Source: HNR sp040400085
GTDB taxonomy: Bacteria; Actinomycetota; Actinomycetes; Actinomycetales; Microbacteriaceae
NCBI GenBank assembly: GCA_040400085.1
Contig: JBBAQX010000005.1
Location: 1-64,000 of the forward strand
Direction: 5' to 3'
DNA: 64,000 bases
Part shown: positions 6,878 to 14,723 of the stretch, one piece after another
Position numbering within the stretch: the stretch's first letter is position 1
Layout: each line of letters begins with the position of its first letter
The notes under the pieces: generated by a model
The model's input: only the letters and a program-made list of their open reading frames with translations
What the model was told of the DNA's origin: nothing
Database searches by the model: none
Made by a program: the position numbers and the translations under genes

Positions 6878-7207
6878 TCACATTCTGTGTGTGCGAGGGT
6901 TCCTGTGTGTGCTCTGCGCCAGTCCCAGGGCTCGGCGCTTGGCCCCCACGGTGTCCTTGTGGATGCCAGCCACCTTCGCCACCTCGGCGTCTGTCTCTAC
7001 GCCCAGCATTGCCAGCCACTCAGGCTCCCACTCCACCTTCTTGGTGGGGAACGAGATGCTGGGTATGCTGCGCTTGTGTCGCTGTGCTGCCACGGCGCTG
7101 GGTTGAATGTGCAGCTCGAACTCCTTGATGAGCTGCGCATCTGACATGGTCCCCAAGGCCGCCACCAGCTCCTCCGTCCACTCGGTGTGCGGCTTAGGCT
7201 GGTTCAT
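6878..7207 (-). CDS. Protein with two helix-turn-helix-like repeats
   Basis: Two related segments, each starting with Trp: WTEELVAALGTMSDAQLIKE and WEPEWLAMLGVETDAEVAKV. The second is followed by AGIHKDTVGAKRRALGL, a typical helix-turn-helix recognition helix as in homing-endonuclease-associated or small DNA-binding proteins. The middle is basic. A likely DNA-binding regulator, or the remnant of the DNA-binding half of an endonuclease. It overlaps the upstream gene by 14 bases. Confidence 0.6.
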   Translation of the reverse strand: MNQPKPHTEWTEELVAALGTMSDAQLIKEFELHIQPSAVAAQRHKRSIPSISFPTKKVEWEPEWLAMLGVETDAEVAKVAGIHKDTVGAKRRALGLAQSTHRNPRTHRM

Positions 7208-7421
7208 CGTCGTCAGTTGAGGTCACCACAGCGTCCCCGTCTGCGTCCAAGTGCGGCGGTGGCCAGCCCTGTGCGCGGATGTTCAGGTGGCGCATAAACC
7301 GGCCCCACGCCAGCAGCAGCGACCGAATCACCAGGTAAATGGTAAGGAAGACCAGCAGGAACGTGAGTAACGGATTGTCACTGATCAGGTTTAGTAGTTG
7401 TGCAGTTTCTAGTGTGTTCAT
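7194..7421 (-). CDS. Single-pass membrane protein, 75 aa
   Basis: One strong hydrophobic segment (PLLTFLLVFLTIYLVIRSLLL, residues about 17-37) is followed by a basic stretch (GRFMRHLNIR) and an acidic tail (DADGDAVVTSTDDDEPA). The topology is probably N-out/C-in. No function assigned. Confidence 0.65.
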   Translation of the reverse strand: MNTLETAQLLNLISDNPLLTFLLVFLTIYLVIRSLLLAWGRFMRHLNIRAQGWPPPHLDADGDAVVTSTDDDEPA

Positions 7422-7454
7422 GTGGTTATTGATATTTGTCGAGTTTGCTGAAGC

Positions 7455-7849
7455 TCATTCCCACTCCTCCTCCTGTCGCTCCAGATCGCCGATAATGCGG
7501 GCAGTGTATTCGTCAGGGGTCTCGCGCACCTTTTTCTTTCTACGTTTACGTTCGGCTGCGAGCCCTTTTTCGCTCGCTCTGTATTTCGCCTGGGCGGCTC
7601 TACCCGCGGGTGACCTGCTGTAGAGCGCTGCTTTCTCCGGATCGGTCGACCTTCCGCTTTCCGTCTCGCCCGATAAGCCGCTACGTATTCCTTGGTCTGT
7701 TTGGTCTTCCTGGCCGGGAGTCCTTCCGCTGCGCGATACCGCCTATACTCAGGATTGATTTTGCCGTTTATCCGGCTGGCTGGGGGCGAACACCTTTCTG
7801 GTCGCCTCGCGACCTGGGGCAGGTAGTCTGGGGATATTTGTTGATCCAT
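7455..7849 (-). pseudogene. Basic repeat protein interrupted by a -1 frameshift
   Basis: From ATG at 7849 the frame reads sensibly (INPEYRRYRAAEG, then EYVAAYRARRKAEGR) to about 7646. Beyond that the same frame becomes Pro/Arg junk, while the frame one base back continues smoothly: TDPEKAALYSRSPAGRAAQ, YRASEKG, and an acidic end GDLERQEEEWE stopping at 7455. The joined product would be about 131 aa with YRxxxxAEG-type repeats. No canonical slippery heptamer lies at the junction, so a one-base deletion (real or assembly) is likelier than programmed shifting. Overlaps the HNH gene by 101 bases. Confidence 0.6.
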
Positions 7850-8291
7850 TTTCTTTTTTAAGTTCCCTTCGTAGTGTGTTTTCTTCTTTCGTCTTGGCCT
7901 TGTGACATCCCTTACAGAGGGCCACGAAGCCCTCCCTGGGGCAGTAGAGTCGCGCAATGAAGTCGTCCCAAGTCGTGAAGCCTTCCGGCCCCACGACTGG
8001 CTCTATGTGGTCGGCTTGCATACCCGTGGCCGGGAATAGGTCCTGGCACTCAGGGCACCGATGCAGCTTGCACCGGCGCCCTGTCTTAGGGTTGATGCCG
8101 TCCTCCACATACGCCTCTGCGATGCAGTAATACTTCTCCGGCCACCGGGCACCACGGAGGGCGCTCTTGATGAAGCTGACCATTCGTGCCTCGGTCCATA
8201 AACCGCCGCAAAATGGTCTGGCGATGTCCGTCCTGCGCTTAACGGCGCTCTTCTGTCCCGGGAGTCTCTTTGCCTTTTTCGTCGTAGCCAT
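7749..8291 (-). CDS. HNH endonuclease
   Basis: The HNH fold is visible from residue 79: CPEC zinc pair (C79/C82), the catalytic DHIEPV at 94-99, a W-D-D-F spacer, and the second zinc pair CKGCHKAKT (C126/C129, H130). 180 aa from the ATG at 8289-8291, preferred over a longer start because it follows an AAACGGAC leader and gives the lysine-rich N-terminus usual in these small HNH proteins. Phage HNH proteins act in packaging or as free-standing homing nucleases; no terminase lies nearby, so homing or nicking is more likely. Confidence 0.85.
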   Translation of the reverse strand: MATTKKAKRLPGQKSAVKRRTDIARPFCGGLWTEARMVSFIKSALRGARWPEKYYCIAEAYVEDGINPKTGRRCKLHRCPECQDLFPATGMQADHIEPVVGPEGFTTWDDFIARLYCPREGFVALCKGCHKAKTKEENTLRRELKKENGSTNIPRLPAPGREATRKVFAPSQPDKRQNQS

Positions 8292-8553
8292 GTCCGTTTC
8301 TAGCCCATGGCGGTAGGCTGTCAACCGCAGGCGGGTTGGTTTCTCTGATTGCCGTGTCGATCAGCAGATTCCGCTGGGCGTCCCGCATGTAGCCGTTCTG
8401 GACGCGGCGGAGGGTGTCCCGGGCGAACGCCAGTCGACGCTCCAGATCCCGCATCTTCCCCCGCATTATCAGTCCTGTGGCAGGGCCGGATCGAGCCATA
8501 CAATGTAGGTAGCATGCGTCCGCCTCCGGCGTTGGGTAGTCTTCAAGGTTCAT
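8239..8553 (-). CDS. Hypothetical protein, 104 aa
   Basis: Mostly helical with a basic middle (MRGKMRDLERRLAFARDTLRRV). The C-terminal 17 residues overlap the HNH start region. Not recognised. The 53-base overlap with the HNH gene is longer than is usual here; either the start of one gene is later or the end is genuinely shared. Confidence 0.5.
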   Translation of the reverse strand: MNLEDYPTPEADACYLHCMARSGPATGLIMRGKMRDLERRLAFARDTLRRVQNGYMRDAQRNLLIDTAIRETNPPAVDSLPPWARNGHGYDEKGKETPGTEERR

Positions 8554-8878
8554 CGTCCGCCCACTTTCCTTTGACCTTCAGGAATGCCTCAGCCTGTTGT
8601 GCCGGCGTCGCTGCGAGTAGAGCGCGGGCAGTGGCCCATTTTCCTGCGTCGTCCAGCGTCCCGGCGATGTCGCACAGCTTCAGCATGTATTCCGGCCACT
8701 CTTCGTCGTCCAGTGTCCTCAGCGCCTTCGACATGGCGTTGCGGCATTTGGGGTAGTCCGGGCAGTCCAGAAGCACCGTAGGGGTAGACCCAACCGTAAG
8801 GCTGCACATGTAGCCTGACACTTGAGGACGCAGTCCGAGTAATTTCGCTATGGCGATTCGTTGTGCATTAGCTGTCAT
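8543..8878 (-). CDS. Phage ABA-sandwich-type protein
   Basis: Matches the small phage ABA-sandwich family: a Cys/Pro patch followed by a conserved NAM helix (PDYPKCRNAMSKALRTL), a Tyr-containing central helix and the family-typical C-terminus ARALLAATPAQQAEAFLKVKGKW. Function unknown; very common in phage and prophage accessory regions. 111 aa, complete. Overlaps the 8239-8553 gene by 11 bases. Confidence 0.7.
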   Translation of the reverse strand: MTANAQRIAIAKLLGLRPQVSGYMCSLTVGSTPTVLLDCPDYPKCRNAMSKALRTLDDEEWPEYMLKLCDIAGTLDDAGKWATARALLAATPAQQAEAFLKVKGKWADDEP

Positions 8879-9044
8879 GATATTTTTCCAGTGTTATTGG
8901 TTCGATACGCTCCGAGAGACGCAGCACGCCATCTTCGCTTCGCAGGAGCTGCAGGACGATTTGCTTCTACGCTTTCCCGGCGAGCACCTGGTACACGCCG
9001 CCGTTGTCCATCTCCACGAGAATTAGGATGGTTTTAACTTTCAT
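8868..9044 (-). pseudogene. Small phage protein interrupted by an in-frame amber codon
   Basis: From ATG at 9044 the frame reads MKVKTILILVEMDNGGVYQV then LAGKA, meets TAG at 8967-8969, and continues without a break through QIVLQLLRSEDGVLRLSER to TAA at 8868-8870, which overlaps the next start. The whole 58-codon frame resembles small phage proteins beginning with a VLVEMENG-type strand. Gln at the amber position would be natural (CAG to TAG). TAG is a genuine stop elsewhere (1961-1963), so general recoding is unlikely; nonsense mutation, suppression or base-call error are the options. Confidence 0.55.
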
Positions 9045-9447
9045 CGTCCAAGTCCGGTATAAACAACTGCATAGGCTCGTCGTGCTCCTCGTAGAGGCTG
9101 TAGAGCTCATAGGTAGCATGAACGATGGGCGACAGCACTGTGTTTACGAAGCACTCGATCTCGCCCTCGTAGTTCTTCAGGCTACACTGGAACACCCAGA
9201 GCCCAGCCTTGAACGAGCGCTGCCACTCAGGGTCATCGTCGTCCCACGGCATGTAGGCAAGCGCCCCGAAGGGGATGAAGTCACATCGACCGACGTCCGC
9301 CCATTCCGCGATGAATGGATACTGCGGGAATGCCTTCGCAACATCTTCCCAGAAAATACCCTCGCGCCGATTCATCACCATATCGATGACCGGCCAAAAC
9401 TCTTCCTTGATTGATAGTTTGGCCCGCAGGCCTGTGTACATTCCCAT
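9034..9447 (-). CDS. Conserved phage protein, 137 aa (MGMYTGLR family)
   Basis: The start MGMYTGLRAKLSIKEEF and the acidic body with a WDDDDPEW segment are typical of a widespread uncharacterised phage and prophage family. It is a probable alpha/beta protein without metal or membrane motifs. The stop overlaps the start of the downstream small gene by 11 bases. Function unknown. Confidence 0.7.
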   Translation of the reverse strand: MGMYTGLRAKLSIKEEFWPVIDMVMNRREGIFWEDVAKAFPQYPFIAEWADVGRCDFIPFGALAYMPWDDDDPEWQRSFKAGLWVFQCSLKNYEGEIECFVNTVLSPIVHATYELYSLYEEHDEPMQLFIPDLDDES

Positions 9448-9448
9448 G

Positions 9449-10126
9449 TTAATTGTCTTCGTTTAAATACTTTTCAAATTCCAGGTTCAGATAGCGTTCC
9501 ATTTGTGCAAGCAGCTCCGGGTATTTCGACACAAAAGCGCTGACGCTCTGGAGTGTGGCGACGCAAGCCATACGCGCTGGGTCGCTCGGGACAGGGATCT
9601 CACCGCGGACTATGCTGATGATGTAATCGAGCGTCGGAACGACATAAGGATCAGTGGGCATATCCTCTACTGCGACGTCGGGGGAGTATTCTGGCCCTTG
9701 CGGATCCATTCTTTTGATCTCAGATTCCGGCACCTCTGCCTCCTCCTTCAACAGCTCCTCTATCTTATTACGGGCGTCGCACCAGATGGGGTCTTTGCCA
9801 CGGCGCACTGCGCATGCCCCTCCGCCGAATTCATCGATGCGCGGTTTGCGGCACGTGTAGGCCCAGTTGAAGATGAACGGCGCGTCGATCTCCAGACCGT
9901 CGAGCAGCTCCTGAACCAAGATGGCGACGTGTTCCACATCGATTGACTCGCCGTCGTCGTGAATCCACAGGCCTTCATCTTCCTCGAATTCAGCCTGAAA
10001 GCCTACGTATTGTTCCTCGGAGTTTTCCAGCTCCTCCTTGACGCGCGCCACGATGAGGATTGCTTGCTCCAGTTTGTCTGCGGGTATCTCGAGCATGCTC
10101 GAGCTTTGGCAATAGTTGTTGGCCAT
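9449..10126 (-). CDS. Conserved phage protein, 225 aa (MANNY family)
   Basis: Begins MANNYCQSSSMLEIP and contains GLWIHDDGESIDVEHVA, then FIFNWAYTCRKPRIDEFGGG, the hallmark of a family widely found in phages and plasmids without known function. The ATG at 10124-10126 follows the A-rich leader AAAAAATAAATAT; an upstream in-frame ATG would add 23 residues unlike the family. The C-terminal part (DYIISIVRGEIPVP) is extra and helical. Confidence 0.7.
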   Translation of the reverse strand: MANNYCQSSSMLEIPADKLEQAILIVARVKEELENSEEQYVGFQAEFEEDEGLWIHDDGESIDVEHVAILVQELLDGLEIDAPFIFNWAYTCRKPRIDEFGGGACAVRRGKDPIWCDARNKIEELLKEEAEVPESEIKRMDPQGPEYSPDVAVEDMPTDPYVVPTLDYIISIVRGEIPVPSDPARMACVATLQSVSAFVSKYPELLAQMERYLNLEFEKYLNEDN

Positions 10127-10130
10127 ATAT

Positions 10131-10421
10131 TTATTTTTTAGTTGGATCGCACCAAGCGTCGGTGCCATGCCCCGCATTGGGGCGCTCTCTGTCACACACC
10201 TTGCACTCTACGGTGTTGATCGTCTTCCTGCTCCAGTGCGCGCGATGCGGCTTAGTCCTGTCCATCACGCACGTGTTGTCGCAGTGCTCGCAAGGTTTGT
10301 GCTCCACATCCTTGCAGCACCAAATGCAGCGTAGGATTGGTTTTTTGCCGAATGCCCGGTCATAGTTCTCACGCCACGTGTCGTTTACCGTGTGTCTTGC
10401 TCTGTCTCCTTTGCCTGCCAT
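10131..10421 (-). CDS. Zinc-ribbon protein, 96 aa
   Basis: Many Cys/His pairs: CIWCC (residues 32-36), CEHC (44-47), CKVC (73-76) and a final HGTDAWC. The N-terminus is basic (MAGKGDRARHTVNDTW). It probably binds two zinc ions and may bind nucleic acid. No named family recognised. Confidence 0.6.
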   Translation of the reverse strand: MAGKGDRARHTVNDTWRENYDRAFGKKPILRCIWCCKDVEHKPCEHCDNTCVMDRTKPHRAHWSRKTINTVECKVCDRERPNAGHGTDAWCDPTKK

Positions 10422-10424
10422 GAC

Positions 10425-10631
10425 TTAGGGTAGTTTGTTTAGTTGCCAGATGACGACAATGACCATCGCCAGTATTACGGACTGCGGTTGACGATATGAC
10501 ATCACGAGATGGCACGCCACGAATATTGCGTAACCGATAGTGAAATCCTTTATTTGTATGAATTGCCAGGTGATAATGACGAGCATAGTCAGCAGTGTGA
10601 CCTGTAAAGCGCCGATGATGAAACCTCTCAT
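10425..10631 (-). CDS. Small multi-pass membrane protein, 68 aa
   Basis: Two to three hydrophobic helices (FIIGALQVTLLTMLVIITWQ; FTIGYAIFVACHLVM; VILAMVIVVIWQL) with short polar turns. The ATG at 10629-10631 overlaps the upstream stop by 4 bases; a longer in-frame ORF upstream is only a shadow of the neighbouring gene. Holin-like size and topology, but no evidence for lysis function. Confidence 0.6.
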   Translation of the reverse strand: MRGFIIGALQVTLLTMLVIITWQFIQIKDFTIGYAIFVACHLVMSYRQPQSVILAMVIVVIWQLNKLP

Positions 10632-10921
10632 TTGTATGTTTTGTAAACTTGTTCCTTTGTGAATTGTGGCACGCCCAGTATGTCCTTGAACATGCTCTTC
10701 TCTCCTCGCTTTACCCGGTAGCCTGCGACGCTCCATTCGTTGAACGAGCAGCAGCTGTCCTCGTCCAGACTGTTCCTCTTCTCCAGCCACTCCTCCCACG
10801 CCGGGTTGCGTGCTACGGTGCCGTCCCTGTTGAAGTCCAGGCTGCAGTAGGTGCGCGCGCCGTAGGTTGGTTGCGGGGCCAGCGCCTCATTCAGGGCGTC
10901 CAGCTTGTCCTGTAGCTTCAT
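10628..10921 (-). CDS. Hypothetical protein with ArdC-like W...GYRVKRGEK motif
   Basis: 97 aa. The segment FNEWSVAGYRVKRGEKSMFK, then ILGVPQFTKEQVY, resembles a short motif seen in the N-terminal domain of ArdC-type antirestriction proteins (W...G..V+KGEK) and in many small phage proteins. There is no metalloprotease domain. An antirestriction role would be speculation. Confidence 0.5.
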   Translation of the reverse strand: MKLQDKLDALNEALAPQPTYGARTYCSLDFNRDGTVARNPAWEEWLEKRNSLDEDSCCSFNEWSVAGYRVKRGEKSMFKDILGVPQFTKEQVYKTYK

Positions 10922-11259
10922 CGATCAGCCAGCGACGTATTTGGCGGTAGGCTGAACGGTGAAGACATCGGGCCGATGTTGACAGGCCGCGCCGGCCGGA
11001 CGCTTCCGCAGTATGACTGGCTATCCAAGAACGTCACACCGCTGTCGCAGGTCACTGGGGAAAGCGGCGAAGGGCTCGTCTGGCGGTAATACGGCAGCGG
11101 ACTGATCGCAGGCTGCGCCTCCCGCCAGTATTTATCGAAGTTCTTCTCTGGGCAAGTTGCCTGTAGCAGTTGATTCAGCGCGCTCTGGAGATCCCGCGCC
11201 TCCTCCATGGTGATCTCCAGGTCCTTCCCCGAGATCGTCAGTTTGATTTTCAAATTCAT
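10918..11259 (-). CDS. Hypothetical protein, 113 aa
   Basis: The N-terminal beta-hairpin plus helix (LKIKLTISGKDLEITMEEA, then RDLQSALNQLL) is typical of small phage proteins that begin with a strand-strand-helix unit. The Pro/Ser-rich C-terminal half looks disordered. Overlaps the rpoC gene stop and the next gene start by 4 bases on each side, so it is in one operon with rpoC. Confidence 0.55.
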   Translation of the reverse strand: MNLKIKLTISGKDLEITMEEARDLQSALNQLLQATCPEKNFDKYWREAQPAISPLPYYRQTSPSPLSPVTCDSGVTFLDSQSYCGSVRPARPVNIGPMSSPFSLPPNTSLADR

Positions 11260-14200
11260 GTGTCTATTTCTATGTCGTCGTTGAGGTCGATCTGACCGTC
11301 TTCAATGGCTTTCATAGCTTCGTCTTCCGTGGCGAAGCGACGCTTCTGCCCGCCTTTGTCGTAACCCATGGAAAGCCCAATTAGCTGCTCATGCTTGGGA
11401 TTTGCTAGAGTTTTACTGCGGTCTTTGATGGACCACAGCATCTTGCTGGCCATCATCTTTTCCTTCACGTCCGCGACTGCTGCTTTAGAACTCGGGACGT
11501 GGATGGAGGAGGTGTTGGACAATATGACTCCGTCGATGGACATAAATGTCTCATAACCAGGAACAGTGAGGTCGTAGCCTGTTTCGATCTGCCCCGTCTT
11601 CTCGACGGCGACGACGGGCGACCAGCTGATGGACGTGTTATTCACGCATTTATCAATCCAGGTAATGACGTCGGCGTCATGCAGGGCATTCCTATACGGC
11701 GTCGCACCCCTGAGAAGGTCGAGCAGGTCCTGCTTGAGCTTGACGCCCAACCTACCCTCACGCAAGGGGACCGACAACCTGGCAGCAAGCTTCAGGCCGA
11801 GCTTATATCGCTCCGCTGTATCTTGCTTGGGGTGTGTGCAACGGATGGCCTCCCGCAGAGACTTAGACAACTCTGGTGTAAATGGCTGCGCCGCCGGGTC
11901 GAACGCTTCCAGCGTCTCGACAATACCAGCTACATACTCCAACCGGTGCCTTTCCTCCGCTTCGAGTGCCGTAGTGACGCTCTTCACAGCGACGCGGGTC
12001 AGCGCGCCGCTGTTCATACCGCGGAACCACGAAGTGTATACAGTTTGCGCATCCATCCGGTGGCGTAGGTGCGCGGAGGTTCCGCCGCGCTCATCGGGCC
12101 TGATTTTGGGGTGCGGCAAGTCGCGCATAACGCGTTGCGCCACGTGCTTAGGCAGCACGACTTTGTCGAACACCGCCGCCGAGTTCGCCTCGCTGGATAC
12201 GTGAGTATTGATGAAGGCGTCCCGCTTCCAGTCGCACGCCAAGTCGTTGAAGATCCCGATGTGCTTACAGTCGGGCGCCGACAGGCTCATTTGCCACGCC
12301 ACATTACCGCCGGAAGTAACACGTGAGAACGATATGGAGGCATTGATGCCAAGCGTCGCGCAGAGCGTCTGAACCTCACGACACATGCGAAGCGATGTGC
12401 TACTGAACGCGCACATCAGTTGCGGCTTACCCTTACCGTGAGACACCGAGCACGAGCCGTCGGTGTCGACCAGACCGCACAGCAACCCCCTACGAAACGC
12501 TTCGGGCGCGGAGAGAGCGAATGCAGGTAAGTGTTTGTTCGCGGAGCCTGATGTGTGGGCGTCCCCGCTACCTCCCAATGCTAGTGAAAGGAACTCCGCC
12601 AGCTTTTCGCTGTGTTTGAAATTGTAAGTGTATTTGACGGTGTCGCCGTATCGCGCAGCGTCTTCAGCAGCCAGCGAAGTTTGAGAGAACTCGCGCAGGT
12701 CCTCGACGCGGAGGTCCTGCTGCAGGATGTCAACCATCCGCCGGGCATTGTGCCCTTTTAGGTCCGCGAGACATATGCATCGCGACCCAGCCCACCGGCG
12801 CTCTGCGTAGTAGGGCTGGTCTCGCTTGTCCCACCAACCGTCACCACACAAGGCGCCCAGCAGCCAGCCCGTGCGGAATGTGAGAGGTAGCGATGCGAAC
12901 ACGCAGTCGTCCTCCGTCACGAATACTGACGTACGCAGGCCGCACGCGGACATCACCTCACGCGTGTCACGAACAAAAGGCACGACAACTTTTTTTTCCA
13001 ACGCTTGCGTTGGTGTGAAACGTCGCAGTTCCAGGTCGCCGGCGCCAGGGTCTATGGCGTAGACGGCCCGAGGGTCGTCGTCGGTGAAAATTTGGCGGTT
13101 GGCTTCGAGCGTAACGATCTCGATAGGGAGGCCCTCGTGGACACTGTAGTGCGACACATCAGCCCACACCGGATTTCCGGAGGTAGAATCGTGAGCGATC
13201 ACCTTGCACCCTGCGACGGCCGCAAAGAACCGCACGCGCGACTGATCTGAAATTTTTTCACTGAGCTGCTCTCCGCGGGGGAAATCCTCAAGATCAATGA
13301 CATGAATTTCGTGAGTATTCACGTCGAGCACAGGCAGCTGCAATTTGGCGAACATGCTGGTAACCGTGCGCGGATCCAGCCTACTTGTCGATGACAATAA
13401 CGGCGGGTATGAAAATAAACCTAGTGGAGCGGCGACAACGACGCAGCCGTGCTGAAGATCGCCGTCGTGGTCGAGGGTCATACCCTCTGCGATGAAGGTG
13501 TTGGCTTGTATCGCATCACCTTTAACCATGTGAGGTATCTGTCCGACTACGTTTGTTCGGTGCCAAGCAGGGCTGCGCGTCATCACGACCGGCCTATTCG
13601 GCATCTCGCTCTCCAGCGCCTTCAGAGCTTGAGGTGATCTGTCTTTAACGTGCCTCAACGCCGATGGCGGTGACATACCACTCTGCACCAAGCGACGCTG
13701 AACGTAGTTACCGTAGAGCTTCCACGCCATGGACTCCGGGATACCAACCTCGTCCATACCCAAATCTGCATCGGGCACCACCACGCCACGCCCAACCGAG
13801 TCCACAGGCTTAGAGAGCATCTTGGACTGATAGAAACTCGTCTTGGGACTGCTCCCGGTTACCGTCTCGAAGAAGCCTTTCACCGCCCTGGCCTTGGTCT
13901 TCGGATTGGGACTCTCCCCGTAGCCATACGCGGCCTTGGCTGCCTTGTTCATGTCCGCATACACCTCGCCGGCGTTCTCTGGTCCTAGCTCCTTGGCTGT
14001 GCGCTCATACAGCCGCCGGTATTCGATCAGGTCTTTGTAAAGCTCGTTCGCGTCCCCCGGGAGGAACGTATTGCCGGTGATCGAGAAGGGCCTGAACTTG
14101 GGCGGGATGACTGGGACGTGATTGAGCATCAGGTCAGTCGTGCTCATGTCATTCTTTTTGAGGCCGGAGATGATGTTCAGCAGCCGTATCGCACGGGGGC

Positions 14201-14321
14201 GCGCCGTCTTCTTCTTTGCGGTGATGATGTCGCGCTGCTCCTGCTCCAGAGAATCCAGATCGAGTGTCTGGAGCGCGTGCATGATGGCCTCTGGGCCCGT
14301 GGTCGGTGGCAAGCTGGTCAT
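11256..14321 (-). CDS. RNA polymerase beta-prime core fragment interrupted by a LAGLIDADG intein
   Basis: The exteins align with RpoC. Residues 11-110 give GPEAIMHALQTLDLD, VPVIPPKFRPF and ANELYKDLIEYR; 156-215 match the clamp/lid region (KMLSKPVDSVGRGVVVPDA). Residues 242-288 give RPVVMTRSPAWHR to LDHDGD, the magnesium-binding DxDGD loop (NADFDGD in bacteria; all three Asp kept, Phe to His). After the intein the chain resumes TSSIHVPSSKAAVADVKEKM, equal to QMAVHVPLSLEAQ. The beta-prime N-terminus is fused to rpoB-C at 46213, and bridge helix and trigger loop are not in the window. It should be part of a phage-encoded multi-subunit polymerase. Confidence 0.93.
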   Translation of the reverse strand: MTSLPPTTGPEAIMHALQTLDLDSLEQEQRDIITAKKKTARPRAIRLLNIISGLKKNDMSTTDLMLNHVPVIPPKFRPFSITGNTFLPGDANELYKDLIEYRRLYERTAKELGPENAGEVYADMNKAAKAAYGYGESPNPKTKARAVKGFFETVTGSSPKTSFYQSKMLSKPVDSVGRGVVVPDADLGMDEVGIPESMAWKLYGNYVQRRLVQSGMSPPSALRHVKDRSPQALKALESEMPNRPVVMTRSPAWHRTNVVGQIPHMVKGDAIQANTFIAEGMTLDHDGDLQHGCVVVAAPLGLFSYPPLLSSTSRLDPRTVTSMFAKLQLPVLDVNTHEIHVIDLEDFPRGEQLSEKISDQSRVRFFAAVAGCKVIAHDSTSGNPVWADVSHYSVHEGLPIEIVTLEANRQIFTDDDPRAVYAIDPGAGDLELRRFTPTQALEKKVVVPFVRDTREVMSACGLRTSVFVTEDDCVFASLPLTFRTGWLLGALCGDGWWDKRDQPYYAERRWAGSRCICLADLKGHNARRMVDILQQDLRVEDLREFSQTSLAAEDAARYGDTVKYTYNFKHSEKLAEFLSLALGGSGDAHTSGSANKHLPAFALSAPEAFRRGLLCGLVDTDGSCSVSHGKGKPQLMCAFSSTSLRMCREVQTLCATLGINASISFSRVTSGGNVAWQMSLSAPDCKHIGIFNDLACDWKRDAFINTHVSSEANSAAVFDKVVLPKHVAQRVMRDLPHPKIRPDERGGTSAHLRHRMDAQTVYTSWFRGMNSGALTRVAVKSVTTALEAEERHRLEYVAGIVETLEAFDPAAQPFTPELSKSLREAIRCTHPKQDTAERYKLGLKLAARLSVPLREGRLGVKLKQDLLDLLRGATPYRNALHDADVITWIDKCVNNTSISWSPVVAVEKTGQIETGYDLTVPGYETFMSIDGVILSNTSSIHVPSSKAAVADVKEKMMASKMLWSIKDRSKTLANPKHEQLIGLSMGYDKGGQKRRFATEDEAMKAIEDGQIDLNDDIEIDT
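11514..13457 (-). mobile_element. Large intein with LAGLIDADG endonuclease in RpoC
   Basis: About 648 residues (289-936 of the host protein). The C-terminal splicing blocks are canonical (GYDLTVPGYETFMSIDG, then ending SN before Thr). Two LAGLIDADG motifs are visible: GWLLGALCGDGWW and RRGLLCGLVDTDGS. The N-terminal junction is odd: the residue after DHDGD is Leu, the nearest Cys is four residues further on, and a TxxH block B is not obvious (IVTLEANRQIFTDD sits there). Either the boundary is at that Cys, leaving LQHG behind, or the intein has a non-standard N-terminus or is inactive. Confidence 0.85.
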
Positions 14322-14335
14322 GTGCGGATCATACC
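14316..14335 (-). promoter_or_regulatory. Shared leader/start element, copy B
   Basis: On the minus strand GGTATGATCCGCACATGACC, ending in the rpoC start; it matches 5292-5311 at 18 of 20 bases. It could be a phage promoter or leader. Confidence 0.35.
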
Positions 14336-14363
14336 GCCTGTGCGCCAGCTTGCCAGCCTGGAA

Positions 14364-14723
14364 TTACGGCGCGAGCAGGACGGCCTCTCCGCGCTCCCGT
14401 AGCACTGTAAGCAAATCCTTCACGGCGTAGTCCATCCACCCCCAACGCTGGACTACACGGTAGGCCCAGTGCCTGTCGTCCCAAAAGCCGCAGTCAACAT
14501 AGCCGCGCCCTGGGAGAGCCTCCACAGCTTCCTCGTGGTCGGCTAGGATGGCGAGGATCGGCGCTCCTGTGAGATCGCCACAGACGGAAGGATCAATCCA
14601 ACACAGGTCGGAGTTGGCGAGCAGATGCTCCAGCGCCTCCTCGATCGTGTCGGCGTCAGCCAACTCCTCCGGATTGTCGGCGATCAGCCGCAAGTTACCG
14701 TTCGGTAGTATTTCGTATCTCAT
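14364..14723 (-). CDS. Conserved phage protein, 119 aa
   Basis: Contains a two-part pattern common in phage accessory proteins: an N-terminal strand (YEILPNGNLRLIADNPEELA), a middle LTGAPILAI segment and a C-terminal YRVVQRWGWMDYAVKDLLTV helix. Function unknown. It overlaps the upstream zinc-finger gene by 4 bases and is the last gene before rpoC in this operon. Confidence 0.65.
   Translation of the reverse strand: MRYEILPNGNLRLIADNPEELADADTIEEALEHLLANSDLCWIDPSVCGDLTGAPILAILADHEEAVEALPGRGYVDCGFWDDRHWAYRVVQRWGWMDYAVKDLLTVLRERGEAVLLAP

Noticed and set aside
7640..7660. Programmed -1 frameshift in the 7455-7849 gene
   Set aside because: No X-XXY-YYZ slippery heptamer or downstream structure was found at the junction.
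10631..10799. N-terminal extension of the 10425-10631 membrane protein
   Set aside because: The extension is an out-of-frame shadow of the 10628-10921 gene; the ATG at 10629-10631 has the usual 4-base overlap.
11514..13457. Class 3 intein
   Set aside because: Class 3 inteins have a Cys in block F; here block F has Asp (YDLTVPG), as in class 1.
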